Below, one piece after another: positions 25,601 through 38,189 of a stretch of 64,000 bases of DNA. Both the position numbers and the translations under genes were made by a program. Source of the stretch: Pseudoscleropodium purum (Eukaryota; Streptophyta; Bryopsida; Hypnales; Brachytheciaceae); contig OZ017795.1 of NCBI GenBank assembly GCA_963969395.1, forward strand, positions 23,231,063 through 23,295,062. Reading direction: 5' to 3'. The notes beneath the pieces were generated by a model. That model worked only from the letters and a program-made list of their open reading frames with translations, made no database searches and was not told the origin of the DNA. The stretch's first letter is position 1; each line of letters starts with the position of its first letter.

Positions 25601-25737
25601 GGCCACCTAAGTTTAGTACCTAATCTTTTCCTGATTCTTTTGTAAAATTTCAAATCATTACCTCTTAAAGAATGAGCTAGTTACTATAGAAATCACCTAT
25701 TTTGGTACTCTATGAATTGTTGACTTAAAAAATTGCA

Positions 25738-25885
25738 AAAGCACTCATTGGAAATCAAACTATTATAGAAGACCTCCCCTTTCTACACGAAATTCTGAAG
25801 ATAAATAGTTGCACTATTACCCTACATGGAGAGATTCTTTGCTATTCATCAACTGAAAAACAACCTTAGCATCATTAAAGGGTTA
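25738..25885 (+). repeat. Dispersed repeat family C, copy 2
   Basis: Diverged copy of 10,858-11,015; see the landmarks listed there. It lies just outside the 3' end of the LpxB-like gene. Confidence 0.55.
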
Positions 25886-26338
25886 AACTCAACTCCATAT
25901 GAGAGGATGATTTTTAGTTCCTCAACGCAACACATCTTAACAATGAACAACATTCTTTTCAATTGCTAATTCAATAATTCAATGACCCCCAAAACACGGA
26001 CAAACCAATATAGATTCCAAAGTGCACACATAATTCCACCCTTCTACACACAAATCGTTTTCCAAGTTTTTCATTTTCATTCGTATTTCATTGTACAAAC
26101 ACATCACTTCCCTCACGTTCATCTAATTTGCCCAGAAGGAAGATTGATTTTTGAAGATTCAATCATAACAAGAGACGTTACATATCACTCTTGTTCACTG
26201 TCCAAAAAATTAAAACTTAGGCATTTTTGCAGAGGCAACTGAGATAGTTCACACGATAGCCCAGTTCAAAGTCATTCTAACTTACTGATTGTTTCACAAG
26301 CAAGTTTCAATAGGGGCATCTTGTAAAGAGTACAAAAT

Positions 26339-29300
26339 TCAAATAAGCATCTGTCTCCAAAATTGCTCAGAGATACGTCTACTTGCGCCTGCTTGTCCCA
26401 TTCGTCTGCAACCGTTCTTCGCAATATGAAATAGCTGGTCAGAGTTCGACATTACAACCTTCATACTTCTAGCCAATTCTTTGGCGTTGGGTTGCAAGAT
26501 GACCTGCAAGTCCAATACCAAGGGATTCCAAGTTTAATTCTGTCGAGTATCCTCAGCTCGGGATGCGAGATGTCAGCAATTGAAAAATCATATGTATTGA
26601 AAAATTGAAAAATCATATCATATCAATTGAAAAATCATATCATATCATACAACATCGTGTTAAGGCCTAAGTGCTCAGACATCCATGTTATTGCTAATCA
26701 TCCATAAGATGCTTCGCACTGTGCTTCTGGGTAATATCTTGACCAAGTAGTTTCAAAGACGATTTTTAAAACCAATTCGACGAAATTGAGGTTAATAATA
26801 TATTTGTACAAAGATAAGCAAAAATGTGCAAAAATTTCAAAAAGGATTAATCACGAAAGGGATAATCACAACTTGTTTCAACACGATAAGTGTGTACTCC
26901 TCAAGGAAGAAGTTATTAATTATTTGTTGATCTTGATTGGTGTTGATGAGCAGCAGAATAAAACACATGCATCAGGGGAAATACCGGTAGTACAAACAGA
27001 CAAGCCATGTGAGGTGTATAAGAAGTGGAGAGATGTACTCACAGATTCTCCCAGTAAACGAGATTGAGCCTCAGCAAAAGCAGCAGTGAATTGAGGTCCT
27101 TGACCTGGAATTGTAAAAACAGGCTTGCCCTGCCCGACCTGCATGAACCTCAGCGATGAAAGCATAAGCGACCACAGCACAATTCCCTCAGGATGGGTAA
27201 TTTAAAACTTTGTACGAATGTATGGTCTAGTATCATTGAAGTCGACAGAAATTGAAGGCTAATATTGTTCAAGTTGGTGCCTGGGACCATGAATAAGATG
27301 CAGATTCTTGCAAGGATAATGCCAATGGAGACGTACGAGCTGCTCTGTTGCAGTCCCGGCCATAGCAATTCCTGCCTCTGCCCAATACGCCACATCATTG
27401 AAGCTACCCCGAATAAGAATGAACAACGCATTTTCTTTTTCAAATGCTGCCAAGGCCACTCCATTGTTTGCAGGCCAAGTTTGGGATTCTTTAACGAGGA
27501 CTCGTTGAAGAGTTTGGACATCGTAAGTCCATGCTGACTTAGAGTCCCTGCATGTTCAGAAGCACAAATAAATGACGAGATCAGTCATCTACCATACCAT
27601 GCCAGAATTATCACGAAGTAACTTACAGTAATTCGACTTTCTTTTAGAGAAATTGACATGCAAAGGGTAAATCAGCGGAATCGTAGCCCAGCCCATCTGG
27701 CAGCAAATATCTCAGGCAACATTTCAATACCACAAAAAAGTGACAAATCGAGAAATCTCACCCCTTGTTTTCCACTTGAAGCCTCAAAGCATGAGTCTGC
27801 CAACGTGTATCTACGAGTGCTTCCATGAATAAACCTGGCTCCAGAGCTGTTACAAGCGGTACAAGAAAAACAAGTTTATCTTGACTGAATGATGATGATA
27901 CTTCTTGCGCAACAACCAACAGCTGTTTCCAGTTACTGTAAATCTGCCAAAAGTTCAAAATCGTCAAAACAGCATCAGCATATCCTGAGAATGAAGTTGA
28001 AGAAGTCACATTATTACAGGCATGTATCTCGGATTTTTCACCTCCTACTCAAGAGTCACAAAACAAAACAAGGACTTGCATGAGATTCCTCTCAAAGCAA
28101 CACAGACGTATTACACTTGCAAATTTCTTATCAAATTTAAGTATTTGGCGTCTTTACTAGATTTGGGACGACTCAATGCAAAAAACTATCAATTAACAAA
28201 GTCAATGCCAAGACCTCTGGTGATCTGGACCCTGGGAGAACGGCAACAAACTTTGCCGGTTTGTAATTGACAAGAAAAGAAAGACCTCCACTTGGCTCAA
28301 GGTCATCCATCATTGGGTTCCCTAAGCTTTGAACCTGTCAGGCAGTATCTCACAGCTTGTCATTATTCCAGCCGGCAAACCTGAGCTTGCAAATAACATG
28401 ATGCAAGGTACTACATGAACCGTCTTGTATTTCATAATAAATTTGCAAAATTATATAAAAAAAACCCAGTGACATGACAATATAAACTGCTGATTCTTGG
28501 AGTTCTACAAGTGTTTTCTCTAAGATATCATAATTTATCCAACTTTTAATGAAAGTGATTCTTTCACCACCTGTTGCAAAAACTAGTTGGATATGGAAAT
28601 ACCTTGGTCACATCAGACTGGCGTAGGTGCTTTTGAAGGTATTGAGCGGTCAAGCCGTCTCTGGGCACCACCAACCTGGAAGAAAATAAAAGACAACGTC
28701 GTTGATAATTGCATTTAACCGCATGTTGCATAGGATAACAGCGCGTAACCTCATTCTTGCACACTTCCAATAATGTAATGAACGAGCGCATTTGAAAGTG
28801 TTGTTTGAAATGACCATCCCACCAAGCGCTCTGCTGGACATTGGTGCTAACAAATTAGAGTATACCTGCATCGAGAATCTGACATCATAGCTCGCTCCCA
28901 TGGATAGTACACACTACCTGAGAAAAGCAGAAACTCCACTGCCACGAAAGTAGTTACTGGTTAGGCCCTTTGCAAAACTAAGCGAATTGCAAAATATATC
29001 TGAACTCTTGAACACCGATTTTGTATCACCCCATTTTCAAAACAGTGTTGCAGAGTACCTTGTTCAAAACCTGAGCAGTGGCGACTTTCAATCCGCTCTC
29101 AATGGAAAAATTGCACGAGAACGCAGACGAAGGGAAGAATATCTAAACTTTTTAATATCAGTTTCGTATGAAATCTAGAAAGACATGCCATAACCCACTT
29201 CCAACGAAACAATTAATGTGAGGGTGAAAGTTTTTACTGAGACACAAATTCAAAGACAAGCATGTCAGCACAAGAGAACAGATCGAACTCACAAATTTTG

Positions 29301-31654
29301 GGCGCAGTAGACCTGAGCCGGGTGCCATCACTTCCACGCACATAGAACTCACTTTTAGCTGTGCCTATAAAAGCAAAGAAACCTCTTGATCTCGTTGGAT
29401 TGTTCAAGCTTGAAATTCTACGCAGTCGTTGGGAAGCTAGCCAAGCAAAAGCTAAGGGCAACACATCCCCCACGGCCAGAAGAACTCCATCTGGATTCCT
29501 GTCTACCCAACGACTAACCGCCCCGCACTGTACCTTACAAATGAGAAATAAGACCAGGCACAAATGATAAAGACCTTGACTCCTAAAGAACAGCTCAGCA
29601 TTTGGGGTACTGTATTTTTTCACTTTCTAGATAGTAGTTGGTTAACATGATGAATACTATTACAGCATAAACATGATACTCTTCTTTCAATCTTAAAATT
29701 TGTTGTGTATTTTTACAATTAACCTCTCATAGGTTTGGTAGACACAAAGAAAATACAAACTAAACATACACCAAAAAAGAGGTTAAACTTATACGCAAGC
29801 ACATCCACATGGCACCCACGGTAGGGATACCAGGAGTATACCTGCTCAAGCGTAAGACCTATAAGACCGGCTCGCACGTCCCCAATCAACTGTAACAAGT
29901 CCATGTAGATAAACCTGCCACCCCCATACTGGTCGATATACAACATCTGGTAAACGCAAAGGTACTCTCCAACACACACCTAAAATCTGACACAGAATAT
30001 GTTACAAAATTGTGTCCACCCATTAAATTCCCAATTATATCTTGTTTGAAATGTTCTAAATTAGCAGCCGGAGACATTTTTTGGACAGAATTGTATGTCA
30101 GGTTTTCCTTGTGACATCCAGTAAATACTAGCACTGATTTTGGTAATCAGTTTAGGGTTTTGGGTTTAAGGTGATATGAATTAGGGAGGTCCAAAAATAT
30201 ATTTTCTACCAATCAATTGCTGACACTGCATACAAGAGCTCGTTAATTAAGGATAAACAATACTAGATTCCATCAATACAAAAGACAGAAAAGGATGCAT
30301 ATTATAATAAACTTGTGCAGAAAGTAATTACAAAAAGCAATACAACAAAAGTTGTTCATGAACATCATCGTGTGACGAAACTTGAAAATAAAGTTTCAAA
30401 GCAAAGGAAGAAGCTGTCGAATGCATGTGAAGTCATGAAGAAGAAGTTACCCTCCACTAGGCATGGGCTTGGTTGGGCCCAAAGTGGCAATTCCTCTACG
30501 GTGATATGCATGGCCTTCCCCCACTAGGGGCAATGCTTCAATTAGCAAATCCACCCCACTTTCCTCTCCAAGCGCCTGCACCATGTCCAGGACCGCAACG
30601 AAAAATAGGAAAATTGATGAGTGCAAAATAACATTCAAGAGTAATATTAACTGCCCACCCTTTTCAGTATGGTTAGCAGTTAGTAACTACATCGTTTAAT
30701 CTCCGAGTTTCAAAAATTCGACTTTCTCCTCCACATGAGTCCAAGGTCACTACACCTAAAACCGCCTGTATAAGCATTTCACTCTAAGCAATTCCTTGTA
30801 ATGAATTGTCTAAGCTTTTGCTGGGTCTTGTTGGAAGTCAAAAGACACTTCCCAGGCATTCTTGGACACCGTAAGATTAAACTCTAAATTTTCAGAGTAA
30901 TGAAAAGAAATGAACACATAATCAACACCAGCCTCTCCTGAATAGACTCTGTACATTCTAGGCAAGAATCAGTAGGGGTTTCGAAACAGGTTGTAATTAG
31001 GTCGCCAATAGGTCACCAATAGGTGCTAGGTGCACTAACCTCACAACCAACAGATGCTTCTTTGGTTTGCATGAGATGTTCGTATAAATGCAAGTTTGGG
31101 ATCCAATCTGGGGATGTAAAGATTACTCTACCAGTGATGATTCAAAGCCTAGGCACGAAGATGAAGGGTGAGAAGGCCAAAGCAATTCCTCAGCAAGAGC
31201 AGGGAGAGAAGCACCCCCCTTGCCAATTCCAAGAAGGAAGAGTCGGGAGCCTACCAAGAGCTGGGCGAGAACCGATGCAGCGATGGAATCCTCCCCATGG
31301 CCATTACTGAGGCACAAGATGGACTGCGCTGTTTGGCGCAGGACGGGAAGCGTGTCGCAGAGCTCGGGATGATCCTCTGTTGCTACGTGGGTAAGAACCA
31401 GTCGAGGAGGTGACGGCAACAAATCTGTGAACAACAACAAGCAAGAAAGGAAGCAAGTGAGCTTGAGTGAGGGATTGGAGAACAGGAAGAGGGGTTATTT
31501 CGTAAGCAATGCAATGCAATGCAGGGGTGGCACTTCACTTACGTGTGGGGAACGACGAAGGATTTGGCCAGTGGAGCTTTTGCAAGGCCCGGTAAGCATG
31601 CTGCTGTGGCCATTGCAAAGAGACTCCGGAGGCAGCGAGCATGGAGGAAGCCAT
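26339..31654 (-). CDS. LpxB-like glycosyltransferase-fold protein (cyanobacterial-type), probably plastid-targeted, 12 exons
   Basis: It resembles the family annotated as lipid-A-disaccharide synthase-related protein (TIGR03492 type), known from cyanobacteria; the substrate is unknown. Exons, 5' to 3': 31654-31543, 31424-31255, 30575-30451, 29914-29842, 29527-29293, 28917-28866, 28675-28603, 28334-28215, 27984-27762, 27547-27337, 27138-27043 and 26503-26339. Motifs in order: LSNGHGED, ALPLVGEGHAY, LAVGDVLPLAFAWL, FIGTAKSEFY, VPRDGLTAQYL, GNPMMDDLEP, VLPGSRSPE, GIAMAGTATEQL and IPGQGPQFTAAFAEAQ. The start was chosen by reading phase; it gives MASSMLAAS followed by a Ser/basic-rich leader like a chloroplast transit peptide. 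Length is about 551 residues. Exons 8 and 9 do not join in frame with the best splice sites: either one base is missing, or a weak donor about 31 bases further on is used. The gene is sure; the family call is good; the function is not known. Confidence 0.8.
26575..26652 (+). repeat. Short AT-rich tandem repeats
   Basis: Three or four imperfect copies of 'caattgaaaaatcatatcat' lie head to tail, in the leftmost 5' flank of the last intron of the minus-strand gene. Confidence 0.7.
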
Positions 31655-31843
31655 GGAACCATGAAAGCAGCAACAGAAGAGGAGCTGCAGCAGAACACTC
31701 CTGAAGATGGCAAGGCAATCCTCGCAGACGAGAAGCAGGAGCAGGAGAGCATGGGGCGCAACACCAACTGAGAAAACAGAGAAAGGGTGGCTTGAGGGTG
31801 GGCTTCAGATTTTCAAGTGTTTGCAACCCAATTGTATGATATC

Positions 31844-32185
31844 TTAACCCTTAAACGCTTGGGGTTGGCAGCATACAATAACGAAAAAATCTACATACAG
31901 TATGTGCTGCGACCTGGAGATTTGCCGGGTGAGGGTTTTGCTGGAGGCGAGGACACACACTAAACCCAAACTCCAGTAAGAGAGGCTCCCTCCAGGCAGC
32001 AGCTCCAGAGGAACAACAGCCCACGCAACCTTGACTTCAATCTGGACACCCAGTATTGAAAAAGAATCGTTGAGTTTTTCCAACTCTGCCAAACCTTCGA
32101 GATCCCATCCAAAGTTCCGAACTGCTAAACCTATGTCGAGCAACCTCGATCCAAGCAGGAAGAGAATGCACCACGGCCACAACTT
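31844..32185 (-). pseudogene. Possible gene relic or upstream exon
   Basis: This stretch is GC-richer than the flanks, and its minus-strand frame has a protein-like middle (VRNFGWDLEGLAELEKLNDS, then VQIEVKVAWAVVPLELLP). The texture is faintly like DUF1997-type plant proteins, but I cannot confirm this. No partner exons are found upstream, where repeats begin at about 32,440. It lies upstream of the LpxB-like gene and might instead be part of that gene's promoter region. Confidence 0.2.
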
Positions 32186-32980
32186 ACAACATATGCAAAT
32201 AGATTCAAACCTTGACTATGCCGCAGAGAACGGATCAAACGTGCAATTGTGCTCTGAAGCAATGGAAAGCTTCACCTGGCAATGCAGCCTCTACCTGCGG
32301 ACAGATCATCTGGTGCAGCAAGGGCGAGGCACCACAGGCGAGACACCACATGCTTCGGACTCGCCCACATCATCAACTTCATTTGGATTTCGAACAATTC
32401 ATCAACTTGATTTGTTTGGATTTTCTTAGCTTTCGACACTATGCTTTTTCTGATTTTCTGACACTCCTAATTTTGAATTCATTTTATCTATTCAAGAATA
32501 AATGTGTTCTTTTTCCTAAATATTAGCAAGAATGATTTTTGGGATTTTCAAAATTGGCAACAATGAAAATTTTCAGATTTTCAGAAATATTTTGACAATT
32601 TTTACAGTTTTAGATACAATCCAAAATTTCTCTAATTATTTCCAAAACTAGCCTACACATACAGGTAACAATGATTGAGCAACATCGTTATAGAATTGTC
32701 CAATAGTAAACAACACTAAAAGTATTTTAACAAAAATTGGAACTGACTTAGGAGATGCACTAAGATTGGTGTGATGTTTTTTGACCTTTTTTCAAACATC
32801 TATTTTTCATCATTGTTTTGACATTTTGACATTTTTCTTTTTGACACAATGATTTGTAAATATATGGAATTTCAAGGAATTCAAATAATGAGCTAGTGAA
32901 TTCTATGTTGTTGCTACAACCAAAATAAAAGTAAAAATAATTTCTTCATTACTTCATTCATGAAACATTTGAAATTTAAT

Positions 32981-35900
32981 AGCTTTCACACCCTAGTGTG
33001 AGAGGTTGTGTTCTTGATACAAATAGAAAGTTTTATACATAAGGAGCGCTAGGATTTTGTTTTGTGGCACTTGGACATGCCATATATGAAAGTTATAGTT
33101 TTATCAAAATTAATTATAATTTTTTTTCATTTTTTCATTTTAAAAAATTCATAACTTTTACATCATGGATCCAAACGCCACAAAAGCAATACAAATAGAA
33201 AACTTTATGCACAAAAGAGCAAGAAGGTTTTACTATGTGGCATTGAGACCTACAATGTGAAATTTATGGCTTTTCCAAACTAAAAGATTATTATTATTAT
33301 TATTATTTTTATATTCATAATAACTTTGACACCTTGGAATCAAATCAAGCTCTTTGCAAAAAGTTTTCCAAGGGTACCAAAAATGCTGCAAGAAGCTTAT
33401 CAAAAGAACCAAACTAAACCATCAACCTAATTTAAGGTATAATTTTCTAGTGTGCATTGAGTTGTTGCCATTGTCAAAATAAAAGAATAAATCATTTTAT
33501 AATTCATTCAAAATTCAAAATTCAATCTTTTTCACATCATAATGTAAAAAATTGTATTTTTAGTATAAATAGAAAAGTTTTATGCACAAAAAGGTGCAAG
33601 GGCTTTATTTTATAGCATTGGACATGTAGTGTAAATTTTTTGTTTTCTTGGGGTACTAAGAATGCAGTGCATGCTTCATGCCTCACGGTTTGTTAGATCT
33701 TAACATATCAAACAAAACTAACAATCTAATTTAAGGGTGTAAATAGATGTTGAAACACCAAGCAATAAAGCCTTTATGCTCCTTCATGCATAAAGCTTTC
33801 TATAGTCTATAATGTGAAAGTTATGAACTTTTAATAAAAAAATTGAATTAAATTATCTTTTATTTTGTAAAATTCATCAATTTTGTAGTAATTTCCAAAT
33901 GCCTTGAAACAAAGCCCCTACGCCTTTTTGTGCACAAGGCTTTCTACTCATGCCAATTTTGTAGCATTTGGACCTATGATGTGAAAGTTATGAATTTTTT
34001 TAATTAAAAAATTGAATAAAATTATATTTTATTTTGGAAAAAACATAACTTTTACACTACATGTAGGCCAAATGCCACAAAACAAATCCTTGCACCCCTT
34101 TGTACATAAAGCTTTTTACTTGTATTATAAATGCAACTTCTTACATTAGGGTACTAAAATTATCAAGTTTCAAAGTTTTAATAAATTAGAAAATTGAAAA
34201 TTTATTTTTACTTTTATTTTGATTGTGGAAACAACACAAGGCACACTAGACTATACTTTTAAAATAGGTTGTTTATTTTGTTTAATTTGATACACTGGGA
34301 TTTAATAAATTGTGAGCATTCAATGGCATTTTGGATACAACTTAAAAGCTCCTTGCTCAAAGGATGCATGGACTTTGTTTTGTGGCATTTGGACTTACGA
34401 TGCAAAAATTATTGAATTTCAAAGTTTTTATGAATCAAACAATTGAATTAAATTATCTTTTATTATAGAAAATTTATACATTAGAAGATTGGGGGAGTTT
34501 GGGAGGGCCATTTCAAGCCTAATCCTAGCATTGTTTCTCTAGTAGTTAACCCCTAAAAGACCAAAAGGCCACCACATGGCTCTTACAACATTGGTTTTTG
34601 CACCCATAGTCCTTTATGGGTTAAAGAACAGTTGTTTTTAGAATTTATTTATTTATAATTAATTTTTTTGGAAATTTTAAAATGAATAAGGAAGTTGATT
34701 TTTTTAATGATGTGGCAGTTGTTGTGCCACTTTAGATAGTTGTTGCGGTAAGTTTCCAAAGTCCAAAAACCTCGAGGAATTCACAGCCCTCCAAAATAGC
34801 TAGATCTCTTCTAATGACTTTTGCATTACATGTCCAAATGACACAACATAAAGTCCTTGCACTCCTTTGTGGATGAGGCTTTCTATTTGTGCCAATTTTG
34901 TGACATTTGGACCTATGGTGTAAAAGTTATGGATTTAAAAAAAAAGAATAATAGAATTAAATTTATCTTTTATCTTTGAAAAACCACAACTTTTACATTG
35001 CATGTTCAAAAGTCACAAACAAAGCCCTTGCATTCCTTTGTCCATAAAGCTTTCTATTCGTACTACAAACACAAACTCTCACACTATGAATGTGAAAGTT
35101 ATTAAATTTTCAAACTTTCAATGAATTAGAAGTTAGAAATTTATTTTTACTTTATTTTGATTGTGGCAATGGCACATAGCACACTTGTGCAATATGAAAG
35201 TTATGATTTTTCCAAAATATAAGATAATTTAATTCAAAATTTTCATTCAAAAAATCATTGAAATTCAATAACTTTCACATTGTAGGTTTAAAGGCTACAA
35301 AACAATGTCCTTGCACTCCTTCATGCATAAAGCTTTCTAATGGTATTAAAAACATGCCATTGAAGATTTATGGCTTTTTAGATCTTAGTGTGTCAAACAA
35401 ACAAAATAAACAATCTAATTTAAGGTATAGACTAGTGTGCCTTGTGTTGCTGCCACACCCAATGTAAAAGTAAAAATATTTTTCTAATTTAGTAATTCAA
35501 GAAAACTTTGAAATTCAATAACATTTACACCATAGTGTAAGAAGTTGTGACTTAATACAAATATAAAGCTTTATGCACAAAGTAGTGCAAGGACTTTGTT
35601 TTGTAGCATTTGGACAAGTCATATGAAAGTTATTGATTTTCCAAAATTAAAAAGATAATTTAATTCAATTTTCAATTGAAAAAATCTATAACTTCACACC
35701 ATAAGTCCAAACACTATAAAATTGGCATGAATATAAAGCTCTATGCATGGAAAAGTACAAAGTCTTTGTTTCATTGCATTTAGACATGCAATAGTAATGC
35801 GAAAGTTATAATTTTTTCAAAACAAAAGATAATTTAATTCAATTTTTTCATTAAGAAAATCCATAACTTTCACATTGTAGATCCAAACACCATGAAACTT

Positions 35901-36230
35901 GCAAGAACTAAAGCTCTATGCATGAAGGACTACAAGGCCTTTGTTTCATGGCATTTAGAACTTGCAATGTGAAAGTTGTAGATTTTTTAAATTGAAGGAT
36001 AATTTAATTCAATTTTCTAATTTATGAAAAAATTTGAAATTCAATCATTTTCATATTGTTGATCCAAACGCCAAGAAATAAAGTTGTGCTTCCTATAGTC
36101 CAATGGTACTAAGAACATTGTAAGATGTACAATTTTTTAGATCTTAATGTATCAAACAAACAAAACAAACAACCAAAATAAGAATGAAAGTATTTTTATA
36201 ATTTTTTTAATTCATGAAAACTTTGAAATT
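32981..36230. repeat. Mosaic of one ~75-bp core in alternating orientations
   Basis: A core running from 'ataactttcacattgtaggt' through 'ccaaatgccacaaaacaaag', 'cttgcactcctttgtgcata' to 'aagctttcta' recurs at least a dozen times. Copies in this orientation lie near 33,151, 33,890, 34,047, 34,815, 34,985 and 35,268; copies in the opposite orientation lie near 33,030, 33,198, 33,570, 34,354, 35,570, 35,738 and 35,912. Spacing is irregular (about 160-500 bp) and copies are diverged. No gene is present. Confidence 0.75.
33285..33308 (+). repeat. (ATT)n microsatellite
   Basis: About seven TTA/ATT triplets in a row inside the mosaic repeat. Confidence 0.85.
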
Positions 36231-38180
36231 TGATAACATTTTCAACCTATCTAGAGCATTTGCTCCATTTGACATTCTCACAAGCACTCTTGTTAAAGTT
36301 TTGGGATCTAATTCCAATTCTGTAGTACAAGGATTTTTCTAAGTCCAAGGGAAGAATGGAAGTATTAAATATTTTCTTATTACTTATGAGCTTGTAATCA
36401 TTAGGAAAAATCTAAACTTGAAGAGTCTTTCAAGCTTTCATTTTTTTGGCACCCGAGGTGCAAGTACAAAAAAAATAGAAAAAAAAATAGTAAAAAATAA
36501 AAAAATATTTAACCTTAACATGACACTAACATGGCATTAGTAGTATTTCATTATATGCTTTCATTAAAAAATAAAAAATAATAATAAAATAATTTGATTT
36601 CCTCTTTAATTGCACTAGGGGGAGGGGGGGCAAAACTTACAAACCTCCCTGGGATTGAAAATTTTCCCAATGTGCTTGGAACACATTGGCGCTTTCATAG
36701 TGTCCATTAAGCCTTTAATCAACTTGGACACAAGTCAAATGTTTAATGAAGATGCATTATACTAAATGGACATTTGGATTGACAATCTCAAGTAGGAAGA
36801 TGAGGAAGATGAAGAAGATGAAGAAGATGACAAGGAAGAAGATGATGGAGGTAGGGACCTTGAAGACAATAACAAAGAAGACAACTAAGGTAAAACAACC
36901 CATCATGGTTAGAATTGCTAATTTGTCCTCATGCCATGGCTGAATTCTTTTTAAAAAAATTCTACGTACAGACAAATATAAGAAATAGCAATAGCAATTG
37001 AAATTACATTTTTCCAACAAAGTATGAATTTGCTGTGATTTTTTGAAGTAATATGCCCAAAACAGCTTGTAAACTACTTCACAACCAACAAAACTTGTAT
37101 CTATAATGCTCACCTTTTTCACCTAAAGTAGGCAAATATATTCTAACTTAGAGGGTCTTAAAAAAGCCATTTTCTTTAGTAATTTACATTGAGAAAGCTA
37201 AGTGTTCCTAATGAGGTTACTAATCACTTCTATAGTGTCAAGTGAGACATTGATGGTGGCCCAAAGTTTTGTAAACTAATAATAACTGTCATGGAGTCAT
37301 CTCTTAGCTAGGTGTCTGTCATGGGTCAATTGACCATGATGGGCTATTTTACCTTATACCTAATATCCTTCTTCTAAGAGAACTTTCCAATAGTACCTTC
37401 CAATGGTACCATGGATACTGTTGAAGGACTTACAATTTATAAGATCTCAACATATCAAACAAGCAAAACAAACAACCTATTACAAGGTATAGATGGATAG
37501 TCTAAATAATAGAAAATGAGACAATGGATGACAATTTGAAAAATAAAATGACTCTCAATCCAATTTATGAAAAATGCTTGAAGTTGTTGGACTATTGATG
37601 ATAGTCTCTTCATACATAACAAGAGCTTGGATGCATAATAGATCACTATCTATTGTGTACTCATAGTAGATAGTGAACAAATTGTCAATGGGCTCAAAAT
37701 TTTCAAATTATTTCCAACTGCTTGTAATTGATTTAAATATTGAAATTTTATAAATATAGATTTTACACACACTTCACCCACTCTTATAATTTTGAGAGGG
37801 TGGGATTCCATACAATCAATATGGGTTAATCAAAATGGCATCTATATTTGTATGGCATATCCATATGGTATATTAGTATATATATCCTTATATTTAGATA
37901 CATATATGTATCCACATTTGTATTCCGCAAATGCATCCAATGGTTGTTAATTTTTCTTGGAGGAAGGAGGTATTTTATTGTTTTCCATCCAATGGCTCTT
38001 GGTTTTCCAAAAAGGGAGGGAGAGGAAATTGGAAACATAGCTGATTGCCTCTCTTAGTACATTGCTTGTCTGCTATATTTTCCCCCTCCAAAATCATGGA
38101 TCAACGGCGAGGAGAGTGCTTGCATCTACTAATTAATGGCTACTGTTTTTTCTTAGGGGGCAGCACCACATGGTGCTCTA
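36231..38180. other. AT-rich intergenic DNA
   Basis: No gene is seen. A GAAGAT-rich purine stretch at 36,797-36,852 produces an artificial Lys/Met-rich open frame (36,746-36,943) and its hydrophobic mirror image on the minus strand. The rest is repeat-like, with a poly-A-rich patch near 36,470-36,600. Confidence 0.45.
36797..36855 (+). repeat. GAAGAT-type purine microsatellite
   Basis: Imperfect GAAGATGAG/GAAGATGAA hexamers and nonamers, almost free of pyrimidines other than T in GAT. Confidence 0.8.
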
Positions 38181-38189
38181 ATCACAATA

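Noticed and set aside
27150..27521. 123-codon minus-strand frame overlapping exon 10
   Set aside because: It is in the wrong frame; the adjacent frame carries the family motifs and matches the splice phases.
28564..28901. Alternative minus-strand frames near exons 6 and 7
   Set aside because: Only the short exons 28917-28866 and 28675-28603 fit the family text; the longer frames read through introns.
36746..37122. Lys/Met-rich frame on + and hydrophobic frame on - strand
   Set aside because: Both are translations of a GAAGAT microsatellite and its complement.
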